Part shown: positions 7,730-16,751 of the stretch, one piece after another | Layout: every line of letters starts with the position of its first letter | Numbering within the stretch: the stretch's first letter is position 1 | NCBI RefSeq assembly: GCF_041051975.1 | Contig: NZ_CP163435.1 | Coordinates: forward strand, 9,082,501-9,146,500 | DNA: 64,000 nucleotides | Origin: Streptomyces sp. R21 | GTDB taxonomy: Bacteria; Actinomycetota; Actinomycetes; Streptomycetales; Streptomycetaceae | Direction: 5' to 3' | Translations under genes and position numbers: made by a program | Notes under the pieces: generated by a model | Seen by the model: the letters and a program-made list of their open reading frames with translations, nothing else | Databases searched by the model: none | What the model was told of the DNA's origin: nothing

Positions 7730-8998
7730 ATGGACGAGCAGCGCGCACGCAGGGGCGGTGGCCCGCGCCGGGCGTGGGGCGGACCGCCGGCGCAATGGCG
7801 GCCCGGGGGGTGGCAGGGACCGCCGTGGCACCGCCGGGACGGCGCTGACGAGGACACCTCCCCGCGCTGGCCGTGGCCCACCACGCTGCTCCTGACCGTC
7901 TTCGTGCTCGTCGGCAGCAACTTCGCCTCGCACGCGCAGTCCGACCGCGAGCAGCTGGACTTCCTCGCGCGGGCGCTGCTCGTCGCGGGGTCCGGCCTGC
8001 TGCTGTGGCGGCACCGGCATCCGGTGCTCGTGGTCTACGGCACGGCGGCCTGCGCGATGCTCTACCTCGGCGCGGGATACCCGTACGGGCCGGTCTTCCT
8101 CACCGTCGCCGTCGGCTGCTTCAGCGCCGTGCTCGCCGGGCACCGCAGAGCGGCCTGGGGGGCGCTCGGCATGCTCTGGGCAGCCCATCTCCTGGTGGCG
8201 CACTGGCTCTACCGATGGCTGCCCCCGCGCCACGACACGGCGGGCCCCTGGAGCCAGGAGATCGCCGTCGCCACCTGGATGGTGGCCATCGTGGCGCTTT
8301 CCGAACTGGCCCGTGTGCGCCGCGAGCAGTGGGCCCGAGACCGTGCCGAACGCGCCCAGGCGAGCAAGCGGCGCGCCGACGAAGAGCGCCTGCGGATCGC
8401 CCGCGAACTGCATGACGTGCTGGCACACAGCATCTCGGTGATCAACGTCCAGGCCGGGGTCGGCCTCGCACTGCTCGACACCGATCCCGAGCAGGCACGC
8501 ACGGCGCTCACCACCATCAAGGCCGCCAGCAAGGAGGCGCTGGGCGAGGTCCGCCAGGTGCTCGACACGTTGCGCGCCCCCGGCGACGCGCCGCGCGCCC
8601 CCGCGCCGGGCCTGGACCGGCTGCCGGAACTGGTCGAGCAGGCGGCGAGCGCGGGCCTGACGGTCGCCGTCGATACGCGCGGCGCGCACCGGGACCTGCC
8701 CCCGGGCACCGATCTCGCCGCGTTCCGCATCGTGCAGGAGGCCCTCACCAATGTCGTACGGCATTCGGGGTCGCGCCACGCGCGCGTGCTGGTCGACTAC
8801 AGGGCGGGCGTCCTGACGCTTCGTGTCGACGACGACGGGCCCGCGACCGGCGCGGACGCCGGCGGCAGCGGCAACGGACTCGCCGGAATGCGCGAGCGGG
8901 CCGCCGCCCTGGGTGGCACGATCGAGGCGGGCCCGCGGGACGACGGAGGGTTCCGGGTGTCGGCGCTGCTGCCCGTGAAGACCAAGGAGGACCAGTGA
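7730..8998 (+). CDS. Sensor histidine kinase, NarL/DesK type
   Basis: 422 aa from the ATG at 7730. Domain order: Arg/Pro/Trp-rich N-terminal tail, four to five membrane helices (about residues 45-200), a HisKA_3 dimerisation helix with RIARELHDVLAHSISVINVQ where His228 is the phosphorylated residue, and a HATPase_c domain with N-box region EALTNVVRHS and G-boxes DDDGPATG and GNGLAGMRERA. It has no large external sensor, so it probably reads the membrane or a small ligand. Its stop overlaps the response regulator start by 4 nt (GTGA), so the two are translationally coupled. Confidence 0.92.
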   Translation: MDEQRARRGGGPRRAWGGPPAQWRPGGWQGPPWHRRDGADEDTSPRWPWPTTLLLTVFVLVGSNFASHAQSDREQLDFLARALLVAGSGLLLWRHRHPVLVVYGTAACAMLYLGAGYPYGPVFLTVAVGCFSAVLAGHRRAAWGALGMLWAAHLLVAHWLYRWLPPRHDTAGPWSQEIAVATWMVAIVALSELARVRREQWARDRAERAQASKRRADEERLRIARELHDVLAHSISVINVQAGVGLALLDTDPEQARTALTTIKAASKEALGEVRQVLDTLRAPGDAPRAPAPGLDRLPELVEQAASAGLTVAVDTRGAHRDLPPGTDLAAFRIVQEALTNVVRHSGSRHARVLVDYRAGVLTLRVDDDGPATGADAGGSGNGLAGMRERAAALGGTIEAGPRDDGGFRVSALLPVKTKEDQ

Positions 8999-9660
8999 TC
9001 CGCGTACTGCTCGCCGACGACCAGTCGCTGGTCCGCGCCGGCTTCAAGGCGCTGCTCGGCGCCCAGCCGGACATCGAGGTGGCCGCGGAGGCCGCCGACG
9101 GCGAGGAGGCGGTGCGCAAGGTGCGCGAACTGCGCCCCGACGTCGTCTTGATGGACATCCGCATGCCCCTGCTCGACGGCCTCGCCGCGACCCGTCGCAT
9201 CACCGACGACGCGGACCTGAAGGACGTCAAGGTGGTCATGCTCACCACCTTCGAACTGGACGAGTACGTCTTCGAGGCGATCCGCTCGGGTGCCTCCGGC
9301 TTCCTGGTCAAGGACACCGAGCCGGAGGAACTCCTGCGCGCGGTACGGGCGGTGGTCGAGGGCGACGCGCTGCTCTCACCGGGCGTCACCCGGCGGCTGA
9401 TCTCCGAGTTCGCGGCCCGCTCCAAGGAGCCCGCTCTCGCGCAGTCGCTGGGCGAACTCACCGAGCGGGAACGGGAGGTGATGGCTCTGGTCGGCATCGG
9501 TCTGTCCAACGACGAGATCGCCCGGCGCCTGGTCGTGAGCCCGCTCACGGCCAAGACGCATGTGAGCCGCACCATGGTCAAGCTGGGCGCCCGTGACCGG
9601 GCCCAACTGGTCGTGCTGGCCTACGAGTCGGGCTTGGTGCGGCCGGGCTGGCTGGGCTGA
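8995..9660 (+). CDS. LuxR/NarL-type response regulator
   Basis: 221 aa. The receiver domain (1-125) has the acidic pocket LADDQ, phospho-acceptor Asp54 in VVLMDIRMP, Thr in MLTTFELDEY and Lys in FLVKD. The C-terminal LuxR helix-turn-helix (about 150-215) contains LTEREREVMALVGIGLSNDEI and the recognition helix SPLTAKTHVSRTMVKLGARDR. It is partner to the overlapping kinase. Target genes are not apparent, although the inverted repeats before the kinase are natural candidates. Its 3' end overlaps a convergent small gene by about 40 nt. Confidence 0.93.
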   Translation: MIRVLLADDQSLVRAGFKALLGAQPDIEVAAEAADGEEAVRKVRELRPDVVLMDIRMPLLDGLAATRRITDDADLKDVKVVMLTTFELDEYVFEAIRSGASGFLVKDTEPEELLRAVRAVVEGDALLSPGVTRRLISEFAARSKEPALAQSLGELTEREREVMALVGIGLSNDEIARRLVVSPLTAKTHVSRTMVKLGARDRAQLVVLAYESGLVRPGWLG

Positions 9661-9896
9661 GCGGTCCGGCGGAAGCGCACCAGGACGATCACGACGACCG
9701 CGAGGAAGACGACGATCGCGCTCAGCGCGCCGATCGGGCGCAGCAGGTCGTGCCGCGAGCGCAGGGATCCGAAAAGCATGGGAAGCACTTCGGATACGCC
9801 GAAGAACGCGGCCCCGGCCAGGACGCTCGCGGCGAACAGCGCGTAGCCGATCTCGACCGTCTCCGCGTCCTCTTCGGCCTTCGTTCGTCTCCCCAT
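9621..9896 (-). CDS. Small two-helix membrane protein (DUF6332-like)
   Basis: 91 aa with two clear transmembrane segments: YALFAASVLAGAAFFGVSEV and IGALSAIVVFLAVVVIVLVRF. A charged N-terminus (MGRRTKAEEDAETVEIG) and a tail with QPSQPGRTKPDS flank them. This layout and the end motif fit the Streptomyces family I recall as DUF6332; the function is unknown. The ATG is preceded by a run of G. The 3' end overlaps the response regulator tail on the other strand. Confidence 0.7.
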   Translation of the reverse strand: MGRRTKAEEDAETVEIGYALFAASVLAGAAFFGVSEVLPMLFGSLRSRHDLLRPIGALSAIVVFLAVVVIVLVRFRRTAQPSQPGRTKPDS

Positions 9897-9928
9897 GCCG
9901 CCCCCCCCATGCCACGAGTGTCACGGCG

Positions 9929-9966
9929 GCGCGTCCGGCGGGCAAGGAACTGCCCACCGGACGCGC
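9929..9966 (-). terminator. Hairpin terminator after the DHA2 pump
   Basis: Sixteen-base arms (9929-9944 and 9951-9966) pair with a single mismatch around the loop AGGAAC. It lies 18 nt past the stop of the leftward DHA2 pump and before the small membrane protein gene. Confidence 0.75.
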
Positions 9967-9983
9967 GGAGTTGAGGCAGAGGA

Positions 9984-11486
9984 TCAGTCGCGGACCGCCA
10001 CGGGCGCCACTTCCGCCTCATCCAGCACGGAAGTGCCGCCTTCCGGCGCGGACTTGGCGACCACGATCGACTCCTGCGGGCGCCGGGTCCGCAGCCCCGT
10101 GAGCGAGATCAGCAGTCCGACGAGCGCGATGCCCGTCACCACGATCAGACCGGGCCGGTAGCTGTCGAGGACGGCCTGCGGCGAGGGGTTCTCGGGGGAG
10201 TGGGCGGTGACGACGGCCGTCACGACGGCCAGGAACAGCGCGCCGCCCACCTGGACCGAGGTGTTGAGCAGGCCCGAGACCATGCCCTGCTCATGGTCGT
10301 CCACGCCGTTGGTGGCCTGGATGTTGAGCGAGGGGAAGACCAGCGCGCAGGCCGCGCCGATCAGCAGCATCGACGGCAGGATCACCGCCGCGTACACCGG
10401 ATCCAGGTCGACGCGCAGGAACAGCGCGTAGCCGACGACCATCAGGGCGAAGCCCGCCGCGAGCAGCCGCTGCGTCCCGAACCGGTCGACGACGGCGCCC
10501 ACCTTGGTGGAGGACAGTGCGACCAGCGCGCCCGCGGGCAGGAAGGCGAGCGCGGTGTGCAGCGCCGACCAGCCCAGCAGCGATTGCATGTACAGCGTCA
10601 CCAGGAACTGGAAGCCGACGTACGAGCCGAAGAACGCCATCGCGCCGAGCTGGGCCCGGATCTGGCTGCCGGAACGCAGCACCCCGAGCCGGATCAGCGG
10701 GCTCGGGCTGCGCCGCTCGACGGCCACGAAGACCGTGAGCAGGACGGCGACCGCGAGGAAGGAGAGCAGGGTGCGGGCCGACGCCCAGCCTGCCTCCGGG
10801 GCCTGTACGACGGTGAACACGAGCAGCAGCATCGATGCCGTGCCGAGGATGGCGCCGGGGATGTCGTAGCCGTTGTGGTCCTTCTCGCGTTCGCTGCGCG
10901 GGAGGAGCTTCAGCCCGGCGAACAGGGCGATCAGCGCGATGGGCGCGGGCAGCAGCATGGTCAGGCGCCAACTGGCCTCGGTGAGCAGCCCGGACAGCAC
11001 CAGGCCCATCGAGAAGCCGGTGGCCGCGCAGGTGGTGTAGATCGAGAGGGCGCGGTTGCGCAGCGGGCCCTCGGCGAAGGTCGTGGTGATGATGGACAGG
11101 CCCGCCGGTGCGGTGAAGGCCGCGCTCAGGCCCTTGATGAAGCGGCTCGCGATCAGCAGCGGACCCGAGTCGACGAGGCCGCCGAGCAGCGAGGCGAGCG
11201 CGAAGACGCCCAGGGCCACCAGGAAGACCTGGCGGCGGCCCAGCAGGTCGGCGGTGCGTCCGCCGAGCAGGAGCAGTCCGCCGTATCCCAGGATGTAGCC
11301 GCTGACGATCCATTGGAGCGTCGAGGTCGAGAGATTGAGTTCGGAACCGATGGACGGCAGGGCGACGCCGACCATCGACACGTCCAGCGCGTCCAGGAAC
11401 ATCGCGGCGCAGAGCACCAGGAGGGTGCCCCACAGTCGTGGGGTCCAGCGTCCCTCGGACGCGGGGGTGGTGAGCGGAGAGGTCAT
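9984..11486 (-). CDS. DHA2-type MFS multidrug exporter
   Basis: About 500 aa from ATG 11486, with the fourteen-helix DHA2 layout. Visible signatures: FLDALDVSMVGVALPSIGSE in helix 1, the loop GGRTADLLGRRQVFL, and LQWIVSGYILGYGGLLLLGG. Proteins of this class expel drugs or antibiotics using the proton gradient. It is divergent from a MarR regulator 86 nt away, the standard arrangement for a repressor-controlled pump. The longer start at 11516 lies inside the ATGCA-rich intergenic cluster, so 11486 is preferred although no clear ribosome site precedes it; it may be translated from a short or leaderless message. Confidence 0.9.
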   Translation of the reverse strand: MTSPLTTPASEGRWTPRLWGTLLVLCAAMFLDALDVSMVGVALPSIGSELNLSTSTLQWIVSGYILGYGGLLLLGGRTADLLGRRQVFLVALGVFALASLLGGLVDSGPLLIASRFIKGLSAAFTAPAGLSIITTTFAEGPLRNRALSIYTTCAATGFSMGLVLSGLLTEASWRLTMLLPAPIALIALFAGLKLLPRSEREKDHNGYDIPGAILGTASMLLLVFTVVQAPEAGWASARTLLSFLAVAVLLTVFVAVERRSPSPLIRLGVLRSGSQIRAQLGAMAFFGSYVGFQFLVTLYMQSLLGWSALHTALAFLPAGALVALSSTKVGAVVDRFGTQRLLAAGFALMVVGYALFLRVDLDPVYAAVILPSMLLIGAACALVFPSLNIQATNGVDDHEQGMVSGLLNTSVQVGGALFLAVVTAVVTAHSPENPSPQAVLDSYRPGLIVVTGIALVGLLISLTGLRTRRPQESIVVAKSAPEGGTSVLDEAEVAPVAVRD

Positions 11487-11499
11487 GCCGGAGAGACTA

Positions 11500-11527
11500 C
11501 ATGCGTATGCATGCAATGCAAATGCAT
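11500..11527. promoter_or_regulatory. Candidate MarR operator (ATGCA cluster)
   Basis: Between the divergent pump and MarR genes is an AT-rich stretch with four ATGCA units in about 20 nt, including the palindrome TGCATGCA (11508-11515). This contrasts with the surrounding base composition and is the obvious place for the MarR protein to bind and shut both promoters. Confidence 0.55.
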
Positions 11528-11571
11528 TTAATTCCGATGCAACAAAGACGATTCTTTGCTACCGTGCGCCC

Positions 11572-11973
11572 ATGGTGAAGACCGACGCCGAGCAGGGGCT
11601 CGTGAACCAGTGGCGCGACATCCTCGCGGTGCACGCCCGCACCCTGTGCGAGCTCGACCGCGAGCTGCACCGACACGGCCTGGGCGCCAGCGACTTCGAG
11701 GTGCTGGACGTGCTTGCCGAGAGCGCGCCGGACGGCGACAGCTCCTACCGCGTCCAGGAGATCTCCGAGCGCGTCCACCTGAGCCAGAGCGCCCTGTCCC
11801 GCCTGATCGGCCGCCTGGAGAAGGACGGCCTCGTGACGCGCTGCATGTGCCCCGAGGACCGGCGCGGTGTGCGCGTCGCGCTCACTCCGAAGGGCCGGGA
11901 CCTGCACGGTGAGGTGCTGCCGGTGCAGCGCGCGGTGCTGACGCGGATGCTGGTGGACGGCCCGGCCGGCTGA
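11572..11973 (+). CDS. MarR-family transcriptional regulator
   Basis: 133 aa from the ATG at 11572. The winged helix-turn-helix includes YRVQEISERVHLSQSALSRLIGRLEKDGLVTR (positions roughly 60-90), then the wing CPEDRRGVRVALTPKGR. The N-terminal helix carries NQWRDILAVHARTLCELDREL. It lies divergently from a DHA2 exporter and most likely represses it until a ligand binds. Cys residues are present (LCELD and RCMCPEDRR), so redox sensing is possible but unproven. A reading frame extending to 11335 is ruled out because it would run through the divergent gene. Confidence 0.92.
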   Translation: MVKTDAEQGLVNQWRDILAVHARTLCELDRELHRHGLGASDFEVLDVLAESAPDGDSSYRVQEISERVHLSQSALSRLIGRLEKDGLVTRCMCPEDRRGVRVALTPKGRDLHGEVLPVQRAVLTRMLVDGPAG

Positions 11974-12025
11974 TTCTCCGGTCGGCTGGTCCTCCGGTCG
12001 GCCGGTCGGTCGCAGAAGCTCAGCT

Positions 12026-12763
12026 TCAGGTGACCGCGGACTTCTCCCGCCACAGGGCGGCGAGCGCGGCGTCCCCCGTCAGGCTCGGGAAGGGCAGCCG
12101 GTTCCACAGCGACAGATACAACCGCGCGGCCGGTCCGGCCAGTTCGCAGTCCGCGTCACCGGCGGCGTCCCGCGTGGTCACGGGGGCCTCCTGCGACAGA
12201 CGCACGGTCCACACCACATCCTCGGCCGCGTCCAGCGCCCGCAGCCGCAGCACGCGCGGCTCCTCCGTGCGCACCCGGCTCCTGTCGCGGGCATGGAAAC
12301 CGTTCAGCAGCTCGTCGATCCCGTCCAGGGCGAAGTCCGTGGCGATCGCGGTGGGCGCCTCGGGGAGCGCCGACTCCGCGTCGACCCGGTGCACGGTCGT
12401 CTCGTGCGCCTGGCGCCGCGCCCAGAAGGCCAGTGGCGAGGGTGCCGACAGGAAGCTCCAGCACTCCACGTCGGCGGGGGCGTTGGAAAGCGTGTCGACG
12501 AGTCGACGGTGACCCTCCCGGAACCAGTCCAGCAGTTCGGCACCGTCGAGATCCGGCAGACCGCCGTCGGGATGGTACGAGGTGTGCCCCTCGGCGACGA
12601 ACGCCGCCGCCCAGCGGTGCACCATGCCCGTGTGCCGCACCAGTTCGCGTACCTGCCAGCCGGGACAGGTCGCCACCTTCGCATCGGTCCCCGCCCGCTC
12701 GGCGGCCTCGGCCATCAACCGGCCCTCCCGGTCGAGGGTTGCCACGAACTCCGCAATCTCCAT
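12026..12763 (-). CDS. Maleylpyruvate isomerase-family mycothiol-dependent enzyme
   Basis: 245 aa. The N-terminal DinB-like four-helix metal-binding fold shows the signature TCPGWQVRELVRHTGMVHRWAAAFV, with His residues expected to hold the metal, and AHETTVHRVDAE further on. The C-terminal part matches the usual MDMPI C-domain (TRDAAGDADCELAGPAARLYLSLWNR). Family members use mycothiol, the actinobacterial thiol, but most are uncharacterised and may act in detoxification rather than maleylpyruvate isomerisation. The start MEIAEFVATLDREG at 12763 is the family's normal start; the longer frame to 12916 overlaps the divergent promoter. Confidence 0.88.
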   Translation of the reverse strand: MEIAEFVATLDREGRLMAEAAERAGTDAKVATCPGWQVRELVRHTGMVHRWAAAFVAEGHTSYHPDGGLPDLDGAELLDWFREGHRRLVDTLSNAPADVECWSFLSAPSPLAFWARRQAHETTVHRVDAESALPEAPTAIATDFALDGIDELLNGFHARDRSRVRTEEPRVLRLRALDAAEDVVWTVRLSQEAPVTTRDAAGDADCELAGPAARLYLSLWNRLPFPSLTGDAALAALWREKSAVT

Positions 12764-12944
12764 GCGGTGAGTCTGCCGGATCGAGTGCGCTCCAGGGCAA
12801 GGAAGGATCAGGAAGGGTACGGCCGAACCCGCAAGGAACCGCGACCGCGGGAGTCGGACTGAGGGCCCGCTGCGCAACCGGGCCACGCGTCTCCGCGTCT
12901 CCAGGGGCGTCCGCAAGATCGAGAACGCCTGCGAAGGGGCTCAC

Positions 12945-13568
12945 ATGACCGCAACGGCCGACCGCTATCTCTACCTCGCACGACACGCGGAGGCGACCGC
13001 CGACGAGAGCGGCCTGACGGAGAGCGGACGCCGTCAGGCGACCCTCCTCGGTGACCGTCTTCGGGAAAGTCCCGTCTCGGTGATCCACCACGGCCCGCTC
13101 GCACGGGCGCAGGAGACCGCCGAGTTGGTGCACGGCCGACTCGACAGGGCAGACCTGCGGATGTCGAAGGCGGCCGGCGACTACATCCCGTACATGCCCG
13201 AACCCGGCGAGATCACCGCCGAGTCCGGTGCTGCCACCGTCGCACGCCTTGCCGAATTCCCGGCCGAGGAGCGGGAGTTGGGCCCCGCCTTGGCGCAGGA
13301 GGCGCTCGACCGGTTCACCGGGCCCGTCGAAGGCGGCGAGCCGCGCCACGAGTTGGTGGTCACCCACAACTTCCTGGTCGGCTGGATCGTCCGGGCCGCC
13401 CTGGACGCCCCGAATTGGCGCTGGGTCGCCCTCAACCACGCCAACGCCGCGCTGACGGTGATCCGTTACGCCCCCGGCCGCCCCGCCTCCGTCCTCCTGT
13501 ACAACGACACGGGCCACTTGCCCGCCGCGCTGCGCTGGACGGGATTCCCTCCGGAACTCCGGGTCTAG
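12945..13568 (+). CDS. Histidine phosphatase-family protein
   Basis: 207 aa. The phosphoglycerate-mutase-like motif LARHAEAT is at residues 11-18, with His14 the expected phospho-His. GPLARAQETAEL gives the second Arg, and VVTHNFLVGW supplies the second catalytic His. The ATG has AAGGGG about 5 nt upstream. The substrate is unknown; broad phosphomonoesterase activity is typical. The last 4 nt overlap the stop region of a convergent membrane protein gene. Confidence 0.9.
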   Translation: MTATADRYLYLARHAEATADESGLTESGRRQATLLGDRLRESPVSVIHHGPLARAQETAELVHGRLDRADLRMSKAAGDYIPYMPEPGEITAESGAATVARLAEFPAEERELGPALAQEALDRFTGPVEGGEPRHELVVTHNFLVGWIVRAALDAPNWRWVALNHANAALTVIRYAPGRPASVLLYNDTGHLPAALRWTGFPPELRV

Positions 13569-14197
13569 TGCGCCTCCGCCGGCGTGTTGTCGTGGTGCGG
13601 TCGGCGGGCCAGCAGCACGCTGGCGACGATGGTCCAGAGTCCCGCCAGCATGAAGGCGAAGAATCCGACCCAGGGGATGAAGACCAGCACACCGAGGGCG
13701 ACGGCGGCCCAGCCCAGCCAGAGAGGCAGGGCGGTGGAGGCGGCGCGGACGGTGGCCAGTCCGGCGCCCAGCAGCAACAGCCCCATTCCGCCGACGAACG
13801 GGATGAAGAAGTCCTCGCTGAGCGCGTTGAGGGCCTGGAGCGTGGCGTCGCGCGCGGACGACTTGTCCGCGAGGTCGACCAGGGCCAGGTTGATGGCGGC
13901 CCCGGTCCAGAAGCCCGCGGCGATCAGCACGCCACCGGCCATGACCACCCGGCGCAGCCAGTCACCGTGGGACGAGTCACTGCGAATGGCACGGGCCAGA
14001 TAGGCGGCGAAGAAGACGAACAGAGCCCCGGCGATGACCAGCAGGTACAGACTCACCGCTGTCCGTCCCTGGTGGGCGTCGTAGAACGATCCGACCTCGC
14101 GGCCAGTGGCGTCGACGTCCGGTGTGTCGCCGGTCAGAAGAAAACCGACGACGGTCAGAACCACGGCCAGCAGGCCGGTCAAAGGTGCGACGCGCAT
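13565..14197 (-). CDS. Membrane protein, unknown function
   Basis: 210 aa with about six hydrophobic segments: LTGLLAVVLTVVGFLLTG, LYLLVIAGALFVFFAAYLA, VVMAGGVLIAAGFWTGAAIN, FFIPFVGGMGLLLLGAGLA, PLWLGWAAVALGVLVFIPW and FFAFMLAGLWTIVASVLLA. A short external loop near residues 28-45 carries DATGREVGSFYDAHQGRT. The start has a strong AGGAGG site. It resembles unassigned actinobacterial integral membrane proteins; no catalytic motif is visible. Confidence 0.82.
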   Translation of the reverse strand: MRVAPLTGLLAVVLTVVGFLLTGDTPDVDATGREVGSFYDAHQGRTAVSLYLLVIAGALFVFFAAYLARAIRSDSSHGDWLRRVVMAGGVLIAAGFWTGAAINLALVDLADKSSARDATLQALNALSEDFFIPFVGGMGLLLLGAGLATVRAASTALPLWLGWAAVALGVLVFIPWVGFFAFMLAGLWTIVASVLLARRPHHDNTPAEAH

Positions 14198-14594
14198 GGG
14201 AGACCTCCTACCCCCTACAGGGCATTCCCCTCCTCTTCCAGGCTCCCAGCCATCCCCTCACTCCGCCATTCGAGTGATCTTTGTGAGGTGTCAGCCGACC
14301 GCCGCGCACCGGGTGACTTTGTTGCAGGTCACCCGCGATGTGGGACCCATCGCGGCGGGGGCCTCGTCGGGCATGTCGGTCAGGCGGTGCGTTGTCGAGT
14401 GCTCTCCAAGAGGCGCTGAGTTCGTGTGCGGGTGAAGGCCAGGATCATGTGTGACCGCCCGGCCGTGGTGCTGAGAGGGTGGAAGCCGCCGCAAGCGGGT
14501 GACGGCGCTGATCCCGTCCGGAGGCCGGGCCCTGTCCGGTCGGCCGGTCTGCGGCCCGCGGACTGCTGCAGGACCAGGAGGAGCGGCCGGTGAT
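14198..14594. other. Intergenic stretch with paired hairpins
   Basis: About 400 nt without a convincing gene, between the divergent promoter of the membrane protein gene and the 3' end of the MMPL gene. Two adjacent hairpins stand out: GGGTGAC/GTCACCC (14311-14334) and CCGCGATG/CATCGCGG with a 7-nt loop (14333-14355). They share two bases, so they cannot both form fully. The rest shows no coding bias. Confidence 0.5.
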
Positions 14595-16736
14595 TCAGGG
14601 TGCCCTCGACTCCGGCTCCGCCCGCTCCGGGTGCGGGGAGGACGGTTGTACGCGCAGCGGACGGGCTGCCCAGCCCGGCAGGTACCAGTTCCACGAGCCG
14701 AACAGCGAGACCAGGGACGGAACGAGCAGCATCCGCACGATGGTTGCGTCCAGGAGGATGCCGATGCCGAGGCCGGTCGCCAGGGTCTTGAGGTCGGTGC
14801 CGGGGCCGGAGGCGAGCGCGGCGAAGGCGAGGAAGAGGATCAGCGCGGCGCTGGTGACGAGCCGGCCCGTGCGGGCGACGCCCTCGATGACGGCGTCGTC
14901 GGTCGAGCGCCCCGCGTCGTACTCCTCGCGGATGCGGGACAGGATGAACACCTCGTAGTCCATCGAGAGCCCGAACAGGAACGCGAAGACCATGAGGGGG
15001 ATCCAGAAGGTGATGGCCCCGGTGGCCGCGATGCCGAAGATCGCGTCGGAGCCGTGACCGTTCTGCCAGAAGATCACCATCAGTCCGAGCGTCGCCGCGA
15101 GCGAGATCAGGTTGAGCAGCACCGCCTTGAACGGCAGCAGCAGCGAGCGGAACGCGCGCACCAGCAGCACATATGTCAGCAGCGCGATGATCGTGAGCAT
15201 CAGCGGGAAGTTGCCGTAGACGGCGTGCATGAAGTCGATCTGCGCGGCGCCGATGCCGGCGACGCCGACGACCCCGGGAAGGTTCTCAGTGGTGCTCTTG
15301 ACCCGCTTGACCACGCCGACGCTCTTCGAGTTCACCGTCTCGTCGTCCGGGATGACCACGACGATGCTCTGCCCGCCCCGGTTGCCGGCCGGCCCGGAGG
15401 GCACGAACGCCGCCCTCACGCCGTCGACCTTGGCCAGCTCGGCGGCGACCGGCTGGGCCTGGTCGGTGCGGACCAGGACCTCCATCGGGGTCAGTACGCC
15501 GGTCGGGACGCCACCGCGTTCCAGAGTGGTCAGGGTCTCGTAGGCAGGACCGCTCTTGGCCAGCGATTCCGAGGAGGCAAGGCCGATCTTGATGCCGAGG
15601 AAGACGCCGACCAGGGCCGCCAGCGCGGCCAGCGCGGTACCGGCCGCGATCCAGCGGTGCCGTACCACGGCGCTGGTCCACCGGCTCCAGGCGCGGCTTG
15701 CCCGGTTCTCGTGGCGGATCTTGGGCCAGTCGACCCGCGGCCCGATGCCGCCGAGGATCGCAGGCGTCAGAGTGAGCGTGGTCAGCACGCTCGCCAGCGG
15801 GATGAGCGCCCCGCCGTAACCCATGCTGCGCATGAACGGGACCGGGAGGACGACCAGGGCGAGCAGGCCGATGGCCACCGTCACGCCGCTGAACACCACC
15901 GCATGCCCGGCCCGTTCCATCGCGACCACGACCGCCTCGTGGTTGTCCCGGCCGCGGTCGCGCTCCTCACGCCAGCGGGTGACGAACAGCAGCGAGTAGT
16001 CGATCGCCACACCCAGGCCGATGAGGGCGACCAGGAACTGGACGATGAACGACATATCGGTGGCGTAGGTGAGCGGCAGCAGCATCACGAAGGTCGCGAG
16101 GATCGACACCGCGGCCACCACCAGCGGCAGCAGGGCGAGGAACGACGCGAACACGAAGGCGAGCACGGCGAGGGCGCCGACGGCACCGAGGAGCGTCTCC
16201 CCGAGCACCCCCGGCCCTCCGCTGTCATCTCCCCCGGAGGCCAGTGTGTCCTGACCCGTCACACCGACCGTCGCGCCGGAGGGCATGGCCTTCTGAGCCG
16301 CCGAGTGGATCGGGTCGGTCAGCAGCTTCTGACTCGGTGACGGGTTGAACCGGTAGAACACCAGCGCATAGGCGGTGCGGTCGTCTTTCGTCCTGAAGGC
16401 CTTGTCTCCGGTGTTGGCCTCGTCGATCACCCGCACGTTCGGGACCGCGTCGCCGATCGCCGTGAACACCCGGCCGATGTCCGCCTCGTGACCGGTGATC
16501 GTCTGCCCGGCCGGGAGCGTGACCGAGACCAGATACGGACTGGTGTCGCCGCCGCTGCCGAAGGCGTCCTCGATCTTGTGCGCCGTCACGGTGCCGGGTT
16601 GGCCGGGCAATGAGAAGTCGATCGTCAGCCGATCCGTGGTCCGGCCGGCCAGCAGCACGCCGGCGACCAGCACCAGACCCCAGAAAGCCACAACCGCCTT
16701 GCGATGCCGCAGAACGAACTCGGCCAACCGTCGCAT
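14595..16736 (-). CDS. MMPL-family RND-type exporter
   Basis: 713 aa from ATG 16736, which has a G-rich site 7 nt upstream; a GTG at 16751 is the alternative. Layout: one N-terminal helix, a large external loop, a block of five to six helices, a second external loop and a second helix block. This is the MMPL type used to export lipids, siderophores or drugs in actinobacteria. Landmarks include GLGVAIDYSLLFVTRWREER and its second-half counterpart FLFGLSMDYEVFILSRIREE, the conserved G-x-x-x-D-Y elements of the proton relay. A regulator is not adjacent, and the cargo is unknown. Confidence 0.92.
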   Translation of the reverse strand: MRRLAEFVLRHRKAVVAFWGLVLVAGVLLAGRTTDRLTIDFSLPGQPGTVTAHKIEDAFGSGGDTSPYLVSVTLPAGQTITGHEADIGRVFTAIGDAVPNVRVIDEANTGDKAFRTKDDRTAYALVFYRFNPSPSQKLLTDPIHSAAQKAMPSGATVGVTGQDTLASGGDDSGGPGVLGETLLGAVGALAVLAFVFASFLALLPLVVAAVSILATFVMLLPLTYATDMSFIVQFLVALIGLGVAIDYSLLFVTRWREERDRGRDNHEAVVVAMERAGHAVVFSGVTVAIGLLALVVLPVPFMRSMGYGGALIPLASVLTTLTLTPAILGGIGPRVDWPKIRHENRASRAWSRWTSAVVRHRWIAAGTALAALAALVGVFLGIKIGLASSESLAKSGPAYETLTTLERGGVPTGVLTPMEVLVRTDQAQPVAAELAKVDGVRAAFVPSGPAGNRGGQSIVVVIPDDETVNSKSVGVVKRVKSTTENLPGVVGVAGIGAAQIDFMHAVYGNFPLMLTIIALLTYVLLVRAFRSLLLPFKAVLLNLISLAATLGLMVIFWQNGHGSDAIFGIAATGAITFWIPLMVFAFLFGLSMDYEVFILSRIREEYDAGRSTDDAVIEGVARTGRLVTSAALILFLAFAALASGPGTDLKTLATGLGIGILLDATIVRMLLVPSLVSLFGSWNWYLPGWAARPLRVQPSSPHPERAEPESRAP

Positions 16737-16751
16737 TTCGGCCACCCCCAC

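Noticed and set aside
6362-8779. 805-aa leftward ORF across the MFS and kinase genes
   Set aside because: Shadow of two well-supported rightward genes; Arg/Gly/His-rich, no ribosome site.
14499-16340. 613-aa rightward ORF opposite the MMPL gene
   Set aside because: Antisense frame; composition RRGG/DEH-rich and no motif.
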